Positions 26,601 to 35,617 are shown, numbered from the stretch's first letter. The stretch is 64,000 bases of DNA from an uncultured Prevotellaceae bacterium (GCA_947169115.1 CAMVOK010000011.1:1-64000); one strand, 5' to 3'. Program-made: numbers and translations. The notes: generated by a model from the letters alone, not told the origin.

Positions 26601-27744
26601 TCAGTTTCCAGAACTGTCCGAAGTTCTCATTATTCATGGCGATGGAATGCAGACTTCCGTCACTGCCCTCGGTGGCATACACACCATAAGCGGTGCTCAG
26701 AATGCGGTAGTATTTGCCGTCTGTCAGTTCGCTGGCATAGCCTTTCTGGGTGTTCATGTTGACGATGACTTCCTCTTCCGTCACGTCGCTCACCAGTTCT
26801 ATGGCCCAGTCGCTGCCGGCATCATCCTTATACGACCATTTGGTGATGTTACTACCGTTGACGCCCAGGTTCAGACAGGTCTGACCGCTGAAGTCGCTGG
26901 CCGAGGAGACGTTGATGTAGGCCATGTCGCCTGTGTTGTTGGGGCTGAACTGGATGTAAAGCACTTTCATTCCGGATGCCGGGCTTCCGAAGCTGTCCTG
27001 CAAATACTGGCCCGTGTTGGCACTGCGCAGACTATAGCCTTCGCCGCTCTTTTCCAGAATCCATATCTGGCTCAGACCCGATGCCGCACGGGGAGCACCC
27101 ACTGCCTTTCCTGCTTCGGTAGTGGTGAGGAAAGACGTGCTGGTGCGCTTGTTGGAGAGGCGGATAAGTCCCAGTTTGCCCATCTGGTAGTTGTAGAGGT
27201 CACGACCCGTCAGGTCATCGGGCGTGGCGGTCTTCACGTTGTAGAACACCCAGTCGCCGTTGCTGCCGGCAGTCTTCGAACTGCCACCCTTGATGTCGCT
27301 GCCATCGCTGGGGGCAATCATGTTGTAGGTGCTTCCTTGCAGGATGAAATGGCCAGTGGTGCCCTCAATGAGGTCGATGGACATGGCCCAGCTGTTGGTT
27401 TTGCTGGCACCTGTGCCACGTGCACTGCTGCCCGGACCCTTGTAGTAGTTGCCGAGGCCAGTCTTGATGAAGTACTTGCCGTCGGTACCTTCTTCCAGCG
27501 TCACCAGATAGCCTTTGGCATCGGCTGCGTCTTTGCCGTTGGGGGTACCCACCTGCTTCAGGGCGTTGTTCTCTTCTTTAATGAATTTGCCCGTTCCTTG
27601 GTTGTAAAGGAAATACCATTTCCCAGTCTCAAGGGTAGTCTCTGCTGTGCCTAAGCCGAGCACGCCTGTCGGAAACTCTTGGGCTTGGATTTTGTTGCCA
27701 GTCAGTGCGAGCAACAAAGTGAGGAGGAAGTAGAATTTCTTCAT
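23668..27744 (-). CDS. Secreted M60-like (enhancin family) zinc metalloprotease with lectin-like modules and sorting-type tail
   Basis: A 1,358-residue protein with signal peptide MKKFYFLLTLLLALTGNKIQ-AQ. About residues 25-470 hold three lectin-like modules of the kind TGKWYFLYNQGTGKFIKEEN, SGEGYSLRSANTGQYLQDS and DGKYYRILSTAYGVYATEGS. A helical linker leads to a gluzincin domain with GPSHEMGHNHQ near residue 818 (HExxH, zinc ligands) and a nearby Glu in TTESSNN; the HExxH then Glu pattern and GLTNADW-type context fit peptidase M60. The last 300 residues are beta-rich and end in YDLSGRRIERPAKAGLYIVNG then KKQVVR. M60-like enzymes of gut bacteria cut mucin-type glycoproteins; that role is inferred. 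The ATG 27 codons into the open frame is used because it starts the signal peptide. Confidence 0.82.
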   Translation of the reverse strand: MKKFYFLLTLLLALTGNKIQAQEFPTGVLGLGTAETTLETGKWYFLYNQGTGKFIKEENNALKQVGTPNGKDAADAKGYLVTLEEGTDGKYFIKTGLGNYYKGPGSSARGTGASKTNSWAMSIDLIEGTTGHFILQGSTYNMIAPSDGSDIKGGSSKTAGSNGDWVFYNVKTATPDDLTGRDLYNYQMGKLGLIRLSNKRTSTSFLTTTEAGKAVGAPRAASGLSQIWILEKSGEGYSLRSANTGQYLQDSFGSPASGMKVLYIQFSPNNTGDMAYINVSSASDFSGQTCLNLGVNGSNITKWSYKDDAGSDWAIELVSDVTEEEVIVNMNTQKGYASELTDGKYYRILSTAYGVYATEGSDGSLHSIAMNNENFGQFWKLIKSGSGWAFQNVLTEKYIQAQSATSNLYKTGTTKVTLYPRRTSDKWEYKWIIPNSNGGNQGMHTDGSRNVVLWSTSNDGSAWAFQEVELTDEQIEAARGSQQEYNNMVSNIDAYQSHLDNLFEDKACTTLKANIQALTDEQLAQNADFAGLHKLLQEMVLKVKNNTWQQFTNKNTGYTAGYEKFFRIADYKVYSHYQKMCNGDNFTMSNSFGKLSGPTGIVAQGNDIICIYVDQVPSADCTLQLEAVSTEGVPGNNQTGSVTNLHQGLNIYTTTQQMMLYIFYQLNDPKLYLANYPDIKIHIEGGDLHGYWDATRGMTNADWALLQQDLLKNDVCKNVNLKTDHLVFVMDNALVKQCEPKEMEGLMRIWEAIPINEERYMGVEDFEGRYRNIWNVFSINYNYMFASTYGTYYNESTLGAIMNYDNMRKSGSLWGPSHEMGHNHQTSINVIGTTESSNNLFSNINTFEQGITTSRRMLPDDSFKELANGTPWLGRDIWNTTSMFFQLYLYFHVMHHDDQFYPNLFRTMRKNPINKWSGPGTPSSYGKDDYLHLAKKICDVAQADLSEFFESYGMFVPVDKYEVGDYSNYTVTTTQKDINDAKKYMQKYPKKLGNIMFIDDHILPMKPVTPDNPFEPQAAAGSKKTNNLGQSSADAVGDAGDYEVFDGHTGYDTNNDYCTVSGTTITFKGTGYIGHKFYDSEGNLVWATNRKSTTIPAKIRTLGIENLTIVAAEENMEDVPCPFYKSKTNPVFRTQIYFGNEEDHKLWWTGITTKLNDYLPENAMAVIGSANATENIVNANNVINQDNTAKSIVLNGNLPAYIPVETTAESVKFTKTNTGYAALDLPFDVTSSDLAGLQTASYNNGIVALTDAESVAAGEPVVVNGNVNLTLANAIIKQGSYQELSNVNVLATDGQSVVNAETASPFTFDLKEGTGIQAVGRDGIATNEKAVYDLSGRRIERPAKAGLYIVNGKKQVVR

Positions 27745-27783
27745 AATATGATTTGTTTTAAGGTTTATATACACACTGCGTGA

Positions 27784-27791
27784 CAAAGATA
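27784..27791 (-). promoter_or_regulatory. -7 box of the M60-like gene
   Basis: TATCTTTG on the minus strand, 39 bp before the ATG at 27744. No TTTG at the usual distance was found. Confidence 0.5.
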
Positions 27792-27850
27792 CGAAGAAAA
27801 GTGAAAAGAGTAAAATGAAACGCAAAAAAATATAATGGGGATAATAAAAA

Positions 27851-27878
27851 AAGAGCCGTGGCGTGCGCCACGGCTCTT
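27851..27878 (-). terminator. Terminator of the 28.0-31.6 kb gene
   Basis: Hairpin AAGAGCCGTGGC/GCCACGGCTCTT with a GTGC loop, followed on the minus strand by a T run (27845-27852). A near-identical copy follows the paralogous gene at 31746. Confidence 0.85.
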
Positions 27879-27879
27879 G

Positions 27880-28004
27880 ATTGAGAGGATTTCTCTGAGA
27901 ACTCTGAGAGCTCTGAGAGCTCCGATTTCTTACTTAACCACAACCTTGTACTTCGTTCTAAGTTGTTCCCGTTCGGGAAAGGTTAAGCATGCTTACCTTT
28001 CCAC
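27880..28004. repeat. Duplicated 3' region with a second KVVVK-type tail
   Basis: Matches 31774-31900 closely. It contains CTGAGA words, a hairpin around GGAAAGGTTAAGC/GCTTACCTTTCC, and at 27933-27947 a sequence that read on the minus strand gives RTKYKVVVK then stop, echoing the real gene end NGTKVVVK. The ghost tail is in the same frame as the gene, 24 codons past its stop. Confidence 0.7.
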
Positions 28005-31000
28005 TCACTTAACCACAACCTTTGTTCCGTTCAGGATGTAGATACCCTTGCCGAAGCCAGAGAGGTTGTTCAGGTTAGCCTTCTTGCTAACGAGACGGCC
28101 GTCGATGGTGTACACCTTACCGCTCTTAGCCACGTTGGCCAGGGCCGTCTGGATGCCGTCTTCATCCTCGCTATAGATAATCTCCAGGTCAGCAGCCGGG
28201 TTGAAGCCAGGCTCGTTGGAGATGTAGGCCTGATTGGCATACACATACACGTATTTAACCATGATGTCGTCCTTGCCAACCGAATTCACTGCCAACTTGT
28301 TGTCCTTGGCATAAATCTCGCCACGATCCAGTTTCATTGTGCTGAACGTACCCTTCAGGGGCTCGTGGCACTGGGCTTCAGTAGCCTTCACCTCGGTACC
28401 GAGTTTGAAGGGAACCATTTCGGCATCCAAAGTCTCGTCGAACTGTTCCAGGTCGTCAGCGAAGATGTAGATGAAGGGACGGCCACCGTCAGCCTTCTCA
28501 ATCTTGCCAAGCGTGATCTTGTTGTTCTCAGGATCAACACTGCTTACAGTCCACATCTGTCCTTCGTCAGAAACAGGAGTGATGTCAACGGGGTAGCAAT
28601 AGGTGTTCACGGTGTTGAAAACTATGGGGAAGTTGGCATTGGGAGCCACATAGTTGGAAGCAACGTCACCAGCCTCCTTTATGTAGAGAGCGCTGCGGCT
28701 ACCCAGTGTAGTGGCATTCCAGGTAACGAGGTTGTTTCCGTCAACCTGTGCGTGCAGGTAGTTCTGGTTCTCACCCTTGAGGCTCTTGGCCGAAATCAGA
28801 TTCAGACCCAGACCGATAGCTTGTGTGTTGAACAAAGAGGGATGTGCGCTCAGGATGGTTGCACCTGTGGTGCCAGCCTTGATATATAGACCTGTACCCT
28901 TGTTCTGGATGATGTAGGCTGTGTCGCCAACGGCGATGAAGCGGAACTTGTCAAGGTCGTTACTTCCGTCAATGTCTTCTTCGGCATCGAAGAACAACTT
29001 GCTATCCAAACCTACCTCAGCAGTGGTAACCCCCGATGCTACGATATTCTGTTCGTCGTTGTCTTCGAGCCAGCTAACGGTCACGTACTTGCCAAAGAGA
29101 GACTCATTAACTTCAATCTCGGTCTCATTTTCCAGTTTCTTTGTGGTGCCATTGCCGGCAACCTTATCCCAGCCGTAAGTGTCGAAGTCCTCTTCGGGAG
29201 CAAAGCGGATGCGGTACCACTTGTCGGTGCGAACCTTATTGGCGGCAGCAAAGATTTCGTCAGCCTTCGAGTTCAGTTGTTCTATGTAACTTTCACTCTG
29301 GGCTGGTGTGTAGTCACCCGATGCATCGTATGCCACGGCTGCCTCATAGAGGGTCTTGTAAGCGGCAGCATCGGTCTCGGCTGACCAGAAACCTGGATCG
29401 GTACCCACCTTAACTGCGTCGGCCACGTCCTTTTTGGCTGCCAGCACCTCACGCAGGGCAGTAGGATCGACGAACTTGCTCATAAAGGCTTCATAAGCAG
29501 ATTTCAGCTTATTGTAGTCGTCTTTCGTAACGTCTTCCAGTTCGAGTTCTGCCAGTTCTTCAAGCACCTTCTCCAGGTTATTGCCTAGGTCGCCCATGAA
29601 GCGGATCTGTGCATGTTCGTTGGGTTCAATGAGTATCATGTGGAACTCAGCAAAGTGAGCGTAGCAGAGGTCTTCACCCTCAACTGTAACGCCACGGGTA
29701 TTCACGTTGGCTGCCGTAAACTCAAACTTCACGAACTTGTAGGGCGCACCCAAGTCTATCTCGGTCTCAAACTTGGCATTGTTGCTGGCATTACCGATTT
29801 CCAGTTCTTCGATTACGGGAGTCAGGCTTTCTGCATTGTTGCCGGCATAGACGATGCCCTTTGTGACATGGTCGTTAGCCGAAGCACGGCGCTGGATGCT
29901 CCATGTGAAGTTCTGAACGGGTTCGGCCAGCTCGATGGTCAGTGAGGGACGGCCGTAACTATCTTTGCTGTGCCAATCGCTGTGCCAGAATGTAGAAGCA
30001 TCGTTATCCAAGATGGCAGCCTCAGAGCCTTCTGAGGGATCGGTCTTTACAAAGGTAATCTGGCTCACGTTCTTGATGAGTTCGATACGCTGCATGTCCT
30101 TGGCCATCTCCAGATTCTTCTTGGCTTCTTCCAAAACCTTCTGGTAGTCATAAAGCATCATCTCGCGCTCCTTAATGGGTTCGTATGCTTTCATGATGGC
30201 GGCTGCGGTAGCATCGTCAACGGGTACAAACACCCATTCGGAGCCACGGGGCTCTGGATCTTCTTCTCCATTGTCTCCACGATAGGTGTTCTTCCACTTG
30301 GTGATGTTGCCGGATGTTCCCTTACCACTACTGTGACCGGAAGTATGGAAGTAGTTGTAGCCACTCTTGTAGTTGCCGGCAGCAGCACTGGCGAAGCGGA
30401 TGTTTACGTATGTGATGTCGTCCTCGTCAGTAGTCTCGGGGTCAATGGCCATCAGACTGTCGCTATCCAGAGTCAGGGTGATGGAACCCGTGTTGGCGAA
30501 GCGTGCATCGGTGGCTGTGCTCACGATGTCGTAGAGACCATTTTTGTTGGTTACCTTCCACAATGAGGGAGCGTGGGTTTTCAGGTCGTCAGGTGTGTTC
30601 CAAACAGCACTGATGGTCTCTCCGTTGTTGGAAGTGCTGATATACTTGTCGTAGTAGTTGGTTTCTTCCAAACCTGTTCCAGAGTTTACTTCAGTCTGGT
30701 AGAATGCCATGGCGCTCTTGATGCGGTAATAGCCATCAGCCAGGGTCATGGGTACTCGGCTGGCCAGAACAGCCTCGTAGGCATCTTTTATATGCTGACC
30801 CAACATGCGCAACTGCTCTGCGGTGTAGTTATCAGAATCGGGACCAGTTGCGTTGTTGGCCAGTTCCAGAGCGTCGGTAAAGGTCTGGATAGCGTCTGCG
30901 CTGTACTGGCCAGGCTTAGTGCCTGCTACGAAGAGGCTTTCGTAGGCACCATATTCACTGGCGATGTTTTCCAGTTCTTGAAGGGCTAAGACTTCATCGG

Positions 31001-31607
31001 GCACGGTAGCCACAGTGACGATGTAGTTAGAGGTACGGGCAAAACCGTTGTCGCCTCCAACCCTATTTACGCTGTAGGTAAAGGTGTAGATGGAGTAATC
31101 GTCGTCCTCATTGGTCCAGGAAATGTGCTGGACGTCATTGGGATTCGTGCTGACAACTGCGTCCCCATTCTCTGGTGTTACGCTCAGTCCGCTTCCCTCG
31201 GGGAAATCGTAGAAACTCTTTGCAGAAGTCCAGGCTGTTACGTCAAAGTCAAAATCCACGGACTTGATGTAATAGCCCTCTTCTACCATGATCTGGTAGG
31301 TGCTGAGGTTGCTGAAGAACATCAGATTCAGCATGTCGTCACCGTATGCCGACATGTTGTTGGCACCTTTGAATTTGTTGCCACGGATGTCAGTTGTGTT
31401 GTTTCCGCCCGTCGTGCAGCAGACCGAAATCTTGGGGGTAGTGGTAGAATACCAGCTACGGGCGAAGGGGAAGGTGCCGTTACCGTTCCATTCTATCCAC
31501 TTTCCATAATTCATGTTCACGCTGATGGTCACGTCATCCTGGGCAAACACTTGTGTTACTCCTACAAACGAGAGTAACAACGCGAAGAATAAGTAGAATT
31601 TCTTCAT
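28005..31607 (-). CDS. Large secreted discoidin-containing protein with sorting-type tail (paralogue A)
   Basis: A 1,200-residue protein with signal peptide MKKFYLFFALLLSFVGVTQV-FAQ. No catalytic domain is recognised. Lectin-like segments (DGYYRIKSAMAFYQ...) are followed by a discoidin/F5-8C-like module about 520-650 (LDNDASTFWHSDWHSKDSYG, LTIELAEPVQNFTWSIQRR), helical FIVAR-like stretches (KFVDPTALREVLAAKKDVADA, YTPAQSESYIEQLNSKADEI) and beta-rich repeats. It ends VYTIDGRLVSKKANLNNLSG, FGKGIYILNGTKVVVK. The same order occurs in the next gene upstream, so these are tandem duplicates. Probably a surface glycan- or protein-binding product acting with the neighbouring M60-like protease. The start was set to the signal peptide, 15 codons in. 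A TACCTTTA box with TTTG lies upstream. Confidence 0.65.
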   Translation of the reverse strand: MKKFYLFFALLLSFVGVTQVFAQDDVTISVNMNYGKWIEWNGNGTFPFARSWYSTTTPKISVCCTTGGNNTTDIRGNKFKGANNMSAYGDDMLNLMFFSNLSTYQIMVEEGYYIKSVDFDFDVTAWTSAKSFYDFPEGSGLSVTPENGDAVVSTNPNDVQHISWTNEDDDYSIYTFTYSVNRVGGDNGFARTSNYIVTVATVPDEVLALQELENIASEYGAYESLFVAGTKPGQYSADAIQTFTDALELANNATGPDSDNYTAEQLRMLGQHIKDAYEAVLASRVPMTLADGYYRIKSAMAFYQTEVNSGTGLEETNYYDKYISTSNNGETISAVWNTPDDLKTHAPSLWKVTNKNGLYDIVSTATDARFANTGSITLTLDSDSLMAIDPETTDEDDITYVNIRFASAAAGNYKSGYNYFHTSGHSSGKGTSGNITKWKNTYRGDNGEEDPEPRGSEWVFVPVDDATAAAIMKAYEPIKEREMMLYDYQKVLEEAKKNLEMAKDMQRIELIKNVSQITFVKTDPSEGSEAAILDNDASTFWHSDWHSKDSYGRPSLTIELAEPVQNFTWSIQRRASANDHVTKGIVYAGNNAESLTPVIEELEIGNASNNAKFETEIDLGAPYKFVKFEFTAANVNTRGVTVEGEDLCYAHFAEFHMILIEPNEHAQIRFMGDLGNNLEKVLEELAELELEDVTKDDYNKLKSAYEAFMSKFVDPTALREVLAAKKDVADAVKVGTDPGFWSAETDAAAYKTLYEAAVAYDASGDYTPAQSESYIEQLNSKADEIFAAANKVRTDKWYRIRFAPEEDFDTYGWDKVAGNGTTKKLENETEIEVNESLFGKYVTVSWLEDNDEQNIVASGVTTAEVGLDSKLFFDAEEDIDGSNDLDKFRFIAVGDTAYIIQNKGTGLYIKAGTTGATILSAHPSLFNTQAIGLGLNLISAKSLKGENQNYLHAQVDGNNLVTWNATTLGSRSALYIKEAGDVASNYVAPNANFPIVFNTVNTYCYPVDITPVSDEGQMWTVSSVDPENNKITLGKIEKADGGRPFIYIFADDLEQFDETLDAEMVPFKLGTEVKATEAQCHEPLKGTFSTMKLDRGEIYAKDNKLAVNSVGKDDIMVKYVYVYANQAYISNEPGFNPAADLEIIYSEDEDGIQTALANVAKSGKVYTIDGRLVSKKANLNNLSGFGKGIYILNGTKVVVK

Positions 31608-31670
31608 AATTTGTTTGTTTAAAAGGTTAGTAATAAGGTTGTTTAATAACACATTCGCAGTTATTCGCCG

Positions 31671-31700
31671 TAAAGGTACGCAAAAGATTTGAATTGCAAA
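31671..31700 (-). promoter_or_regulatory. Possible promoter of paralogue A
   Basis: TTTG (31700-31697), an 18-bp spacer and TACCTTTA (31678-31671) on the minus strand. The last base differs from TAnnTTTG, so this is a weaker match. Confidence 0.4.
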
Positions 31701-31745
31701 AATTTAAAATTGACAATAGACGATAAAATGTTATTTAACATAAAA

Positions 31746-31773
31746 AAGAGCCGTGGCGTGTGCCACGGCTCTT
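31746..31773 (-). terminator. Terminator of the 31.9-35.5 kb gene
   Basis: AAGAGCCGTGGC/GCCACGGCTCTT hairpin with GTGT loop and a T run on the minus strand. Near-copy of the one at 27851. Confidence 0.85.
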
Positions 31774-31900
31774 GATTGAGAGAATATCTCTGAGAACTCT
31801 GAGTACTCTGAGATCTCCGATTGTTTTTACTTAACCACAACCTTGAACTTCGTTCTAAGTTGTTCCCGTTCGGGAAAGTTAAGCAAGCTTACCTTTCCGC
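31774..31900. repeat. Duplicated 3' region of paralogue B
   Basis: Counterpart of 27880-28004, including the ghost tail at 31830-31844 that reads RTKFKVVVK then stop. Here one base is missing in the GGGAAAG run, so the ghost is not in frame with the gene. Confidence 0.7.
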
Positions 31901-34900
31901 TCACTTAACCACAACTTTGGTTCCGTTCAGGATGTAGATACCCTTGCCGAAGCCGGTGAGGTCGTTGAGGTTAGCCTTCTTGCTTACCAGACGGCCGTCG
32001 AGGGTGTAAACGGCACCGCTCTTGGCTACGTTGCTCAGGGCAGTCTGGATGCCATCCTCGGCATTCTCGTCCCAGATGATTTCGAGTTCGGTCTCGAGGT
32101 CGAACGTCTCCTCACCCTTAGAGATGTAACCACCATTGTGGGGTATGGAAGCAGTTGCTTTCTTGAGAACGGCAAGCGTGTTGCCTTCAGCAAGAACGAC
32201 ACCGCGACTTACGCTCTCACCATAGAACGAACCCTTGAGCAGGTGACTGTTGTCGGGAGCGGTAGCAGCGATGGTGTAGTCGTGCTTCAGGGTTGTCATT
32301 TCCTCGAATCCTTCTGCATCATAATCTTCGCGGTTGCCGAAGACAAGCAGGAAAGCACGGCCTGCTTCTACCTTGTCGAGCTTGCACATCGAGAGTTTGC
32401 TGCCCTCTGCGCTGTTGATGCCCCAGAGGGTGGCCTCGCTATTCTGGGGTACAGAAATACCCATGGGGAAGCAGAGAGCCTGTACAGAACCATATATGCC
32501 AGAAACATTGAAGACGCTTCCGTCGTAGTTGGGTTCTACGTCACCAGCCTCCTCGATGAAGAGGCCACTGCGGGAACCTGGGTAATTGACATCCCAAGTT
32601 ACGATGATGTTCTGGCTAACCTGGCAATGGATGTAGCTCTGCTTGGCACCTGTGATGCTCTTAGCGGCGATGGCGCTCAGACCATAGCCGATGGCAGCCG
32701 TGGTGAACAGAGAGGGATGTACGCTCAGGGTGACAGCACCGCTGGTGCCGTTAGCCTTGATGAACATGCCTGTACCCTTGTTCTGCAGCATGTATGCACT
32801 GTCGCCTACTGCCACGAAGCGGAAGAGGTCGAGATTGCTCTCTGGGTCGATGTCGGGTATTGTGTCCAAGAAGAGGTTGTTGCGCAGACCGATTTCTTCG
32901 GAGGTGATATAGCTTTCAACGGCTCCGTTCTCATTCAGATAGCTGGCGGTGATGAACTTGCCGAAGAGTGATTCGGTGTTGCCGCTACCTTTACCAGCCA
33001 CCTCGTCCCACTTGTGATCCTTAAAGTCATCTAGTGTCGGGAACTTGATGCGATACCACTTGTCGGTGCGAATCTTGTTGGCAGAAGCAAAGATTTCGTC
33101 AGCCTTCGAGTTCAATTGCTCGATGTAGTCAGCACTCTGGGCAGCTGTGTAGATACCCTCCTCGTCGTATTTCTTGGCATTGTCGTAGAGCGTCTTGTAG
33201 TCTGCAGCGTTTGTGCCGGGACTCCAGAAACCGGGATTGTCACCAATAACAACCATTTCGACTACGTCCTTCTTGGCGGCCAGAACCTCACGCAGTTCAG
33301 CCGGGTCAACGAATTTGGCCATAAAGGCATCGTAAGCTTCCTTCAGAGCGTTGTATTCATCGATGGTGATGTCCTCGCGCTCCAATTCTGCTTGTTCTTC
33401 AATAAGTTTTTGTAGGTTTTTGCCCACGTCGCCCATGTGCTTGAACTGGGCATTGGGGTTTTCTGCTTCATAACCCAGCTGGAACTCACTCAGGTGGAAG
33501 AATGCATTGCTTCCGCTGCTCTGTGCCAGACAGTACATGCGCAGATACTTGTAGCCCTTGGTCTCAAATTCGGGGCTGGTCAGCGTCTCGGTCTGCGAAT
33601 TGAAGGGAGTGTCCCACTCCAGCAGCAGCTCACAACTTTCCATGGTTTCGGCCTCGGCATTGTTGGTGCCATAGATGCCCCATTGGGTGATTTGGTTGCC
33701 ACTGTTGTTGCGGCGTGTGAATGTGGCCTGGATGGGCATGGTGATATTCTCGGGCATTTCTACCTGGAAGTAGTGTGCTTCACCCTCATAGGCTCCGTGC
33801 CAGTCGCTGTGCCAGAATGTGCTGGCGTCTTCATCGATGATGTACTCGATGTGCTGGCCCTCGTCAGCGTCCGAGCATGGCGAACTGAGTTGGTTGGCAC
33901 TCTTGATGAGCTTCACGTGCTGGATGTCAATAGCCTTCGCCAGATTCTCCTTGGCTGCAGCCAGCAGGCTGTCATATTTTTCCAGCAAAAGTTCACGGTT
34001 CTCGTATGGCTCGTAGTTCTTGATGATTTTCTGAGCATCTGCCTCGCTGATGGCTTCAAATGTCCATTCTGTAGCACCAAATGTACCGTCGTTATTCACA
34101 GACGAAGACCAACCTACAAGGTTACCACTAACACCAGCACCGCTGGAGTGGCCACCCATGTGCAGATAGAGGTGGGCATTGGCTTCCTGTGTGCTTACGC
34201 GGATGTCAACGTAGGTGATGCCATCTGCGTCGGTTACGACGGGATCGAAGGCCATCATGTTTTCACTGTCCTTGGACAGGGTGACCGCTGTACTTTGTGA
34301 TACATTGTTGAAGCGGGCCTGGGCATTCACGCTCAGAACATCGAACGTGCCATCTCCCATATTGGTGATGTACCAAAGGGCGGGAGCAGCTACGTTCAGG
34401 TCTTCGGGAGTGCCCCAAACACCATTGATGGTCTCGCCGTTCTTCTTAATCATCATGTACTTGGTGAAGGTCTTTGTCTCAGTGGTTTCCTCGCCAGTTC
34501 CTTCATCAATGACGGGCACTTCCTGCGTGAAGGTCATGGGGCTCTTAATACGGTAGTAACCTGTGGTGAGCGTGAAGGGAACCTTGCTGGCAAGGACTGC
34601 TTGGTATGCCTGGTTCAACTGCTCGATGTAAGTCTGGAGTTGTTCGATGCTGGTGGCATCATAGTCAGGTGCATCAGGAGTAACCATGTAGATTTCCTCG
34701 AGCAGGTCCTGAAGAGCCTGCAACAACGCGCTGTCGTAGCATCCCGGCTGGGTGCCACCTTTGAAATTGCTGATTGCAGTACTAATATCGTCAGCCAAGG
34801 TTGCCAACTCGTTGCCGGTCATTTCCTTTTCGTCAAACTCCTTCACTTCAACAGCGTGGATGCTCCATACGCTGTTTCCGCCAACGTTTGTCTTCTTACC

Positions 34901-35494
34901 TGAATCCCAGGTAACAACGTTGTTGCCAGTACCATTGTTGTCGAACAGTTCCTGATAGCTACCGCGATCGTCGCATACGTTCAATGCAAAGTAGGCCGTA
35001 CCTTCCTCGATGGCATATACGTTGAACGTGCCGGCATCATAGATGGTGCTGCCTGTGGTGAACTTTCTGCTGTTACCCGTACCATTCGGGGTGGCTAGCC
35101 AGTTGCCTGTGCCGAACTGGATTTTGTAAACATCCTCGGTTCCTTCTTCTTTTACGAAGCGTACCAGATAGGGGGCGGCAGTCTCGGTAGAAACATTGCT
35201 CAGGAGGGGAGAAACATCCTTCTTGAGAACTTCCTTTCCATCACCGCAGTCGGTCATAAGACCACCCTGTCCGCTTTCGGGAATCTCACCTTCTGCCAGA
35301 TAGGGGTAAGCACCTGCGTTCTGACCACTGTTACGTCCTTGGTACACAAAGTACCAGGTGTCGGCTTCGATAGCTGTTACGGCACCGCCGATACTCAGGG
35401 CATTTTCTCCAAATTCCTCGAGCTGGGCAAATGCGCTGGTGCTCATGAAGAGACCCAACAGCATCATGAGAAATGATGTAATTCTCTTGCTCAT
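31901..35494 (-). CDS. Large secreted discoidin-containing protein with sorting-type tail (paralogue B)
   Basis: A 1,197-residue protein with signal peptide MSKRITSFLMMLLGLFMSTSAFAQ. It has the same plan as paralogue A: lectin-like starts (AIEADTWYFVYQGRNSGQN, TTGYYRIKSPMTFTQE), a discoidin-like module near 550-680 (DEDASTFWHSDWHGAYEGEA, YLRMYCLAQSSG), FIVAR-like helices (KFVDPAELREVLAAKKDVVE, YTAAQSADYIEQLNSKADEI) and a beta-rich C-terminus ending VYTLDGRLVSKKANLNDLTG, FGKGIYILNGTKVVVK. Differences are concentrated in the N-terminal 200 residues. No enzymatic motif was recognised. It has its own strong promoter and terminator, so the paralogues are separate transcription units. Confidence 0.65.
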   Translation of the reverse strand: MSKRITSFLMMLLGLFMSTSAFAQLEEFGENALSIGGAVTAIEADTWYFVYQGRNSGQNAGAYPYLAEGEIPESGQGGLMTDCGDGKEVLKKDVSPLLSNVSTETAAPYLVRFVKEEGTEDVYKIQFGTGNWLATPNGTGNSRKFTTGSTIYDAGTFNVYAIEEGTAYFALNVCDDRGSYQELFDNNGTGNNVVTWDSGKKTNVGGNSVWSIHAVEVKEFDEKEMTGNELATLADDISTAISNFKGGTQPGCYDSALLQALQDLLEEIYMVTPDAPDYDATSIEQLQTYIEQLNQAYQAVLASKVPFTLTTGYYRIKSPMTFTQEVPVIDEGTGEETTETKTFTKYMMIKKNGETINGVWGTPEDLNVAAPALWYITNMGDGTFDVLSVNAQARFNNVSQSTAVTLSKDSENMMAFDPVVTDADGITYVDIRVSTQEANAHLYLHMGGHSSGAGVSGNLVGWSSSVNNDGTFGATEWTFEAISEADAQKIIKNYEPYENRELLLEKYDSLLAAAKENLAKAIDIQHVKLIKSANQLSSPCSDADEGQHIEYIIDEDASTFWHSDWHGAYEGEAHYFQVEMPENITMPIQATFTRRNNSGNQITQWGIYGTNNAEAETMESCELLLEWDTPFNSQTETLTSPEFETKGYKYLRMYCLAQSSGSNAFFHLSEFQLGYEAENPNAQFKHMGDVGKNLQKLIEEQAELEREDITIDEYNALKEAYDAFMAKFVDPAELREVLAAKKDVVEMVVIGDNPGFWSPGTNAADYKTLYDNAKKYDEEGIYTAAQSADYIEQLNSKADEIFASANKIRTDKWYRIKFPTLDDFKDHKWDEVAGKGSGNTESLFGKFITASYLNENGAVESYITSEEIGLRNNLFLDTIPDIDPESNLDLFRFVAVGDSAYMLQNKGTGMFIKANGTSGAVTLSVHPSLFTTAAIGYGLSAIAAKSITGAKQSYIHCQVSQNIIVTWDVNYPGSRSGLFIEEAGDVEPNYDGSVFNVSGIYGSVQALCFPMGISVPQNSEATLWGINSAEGSKLSMCKLDKVEAGRAFLLVFGNREDYDAEGFEEMTTLKHDYTIAATAPDNSHLLKGSFYGESVSRGVVLAEGNTLAVLKKATASIPHNGGYISKGEETFDLETELEIIWDENAEDGIQTALSNVAKSGAVYTLDGRLVSKKANLNDLTGFGKGIYILNGTKVVVK

Positions 35495-35561
35495 AAAATT
35501 TAGGTTTTAGTTAGTAAATAAGGTTAGTTAATTGGTTTATTGTTTTCTACTTTTCAAACAC

Positions 35562-35592
35562 CAAAGATACTTAACCTTTGACACAAAACAAA
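35562..35592 (-). promoter_or_regulatory. Promoter of paralogue B
   Basis: TTTG (35592-35589), exactly 19 bp, then TATCTTTG (35569-35562) on the minus strand. The best promoter match in this cluster. Its -33 box abuts the terminator of the DUF4954 gene. Confidence 0.78.
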
Positions 35593-35617
35593 CGGGAGAG
35601 ACCGAAATCTCCCCCGT
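35592..35617 (-). terminator. Terminator of the DUF4954 gene
   Basis: On the minus strand ACGGGGGAGA, loop TTTCGG, TCTCTCCCGT, then TTGTTTTG. One G-T wobble in the stem. Confidence 0.7.
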
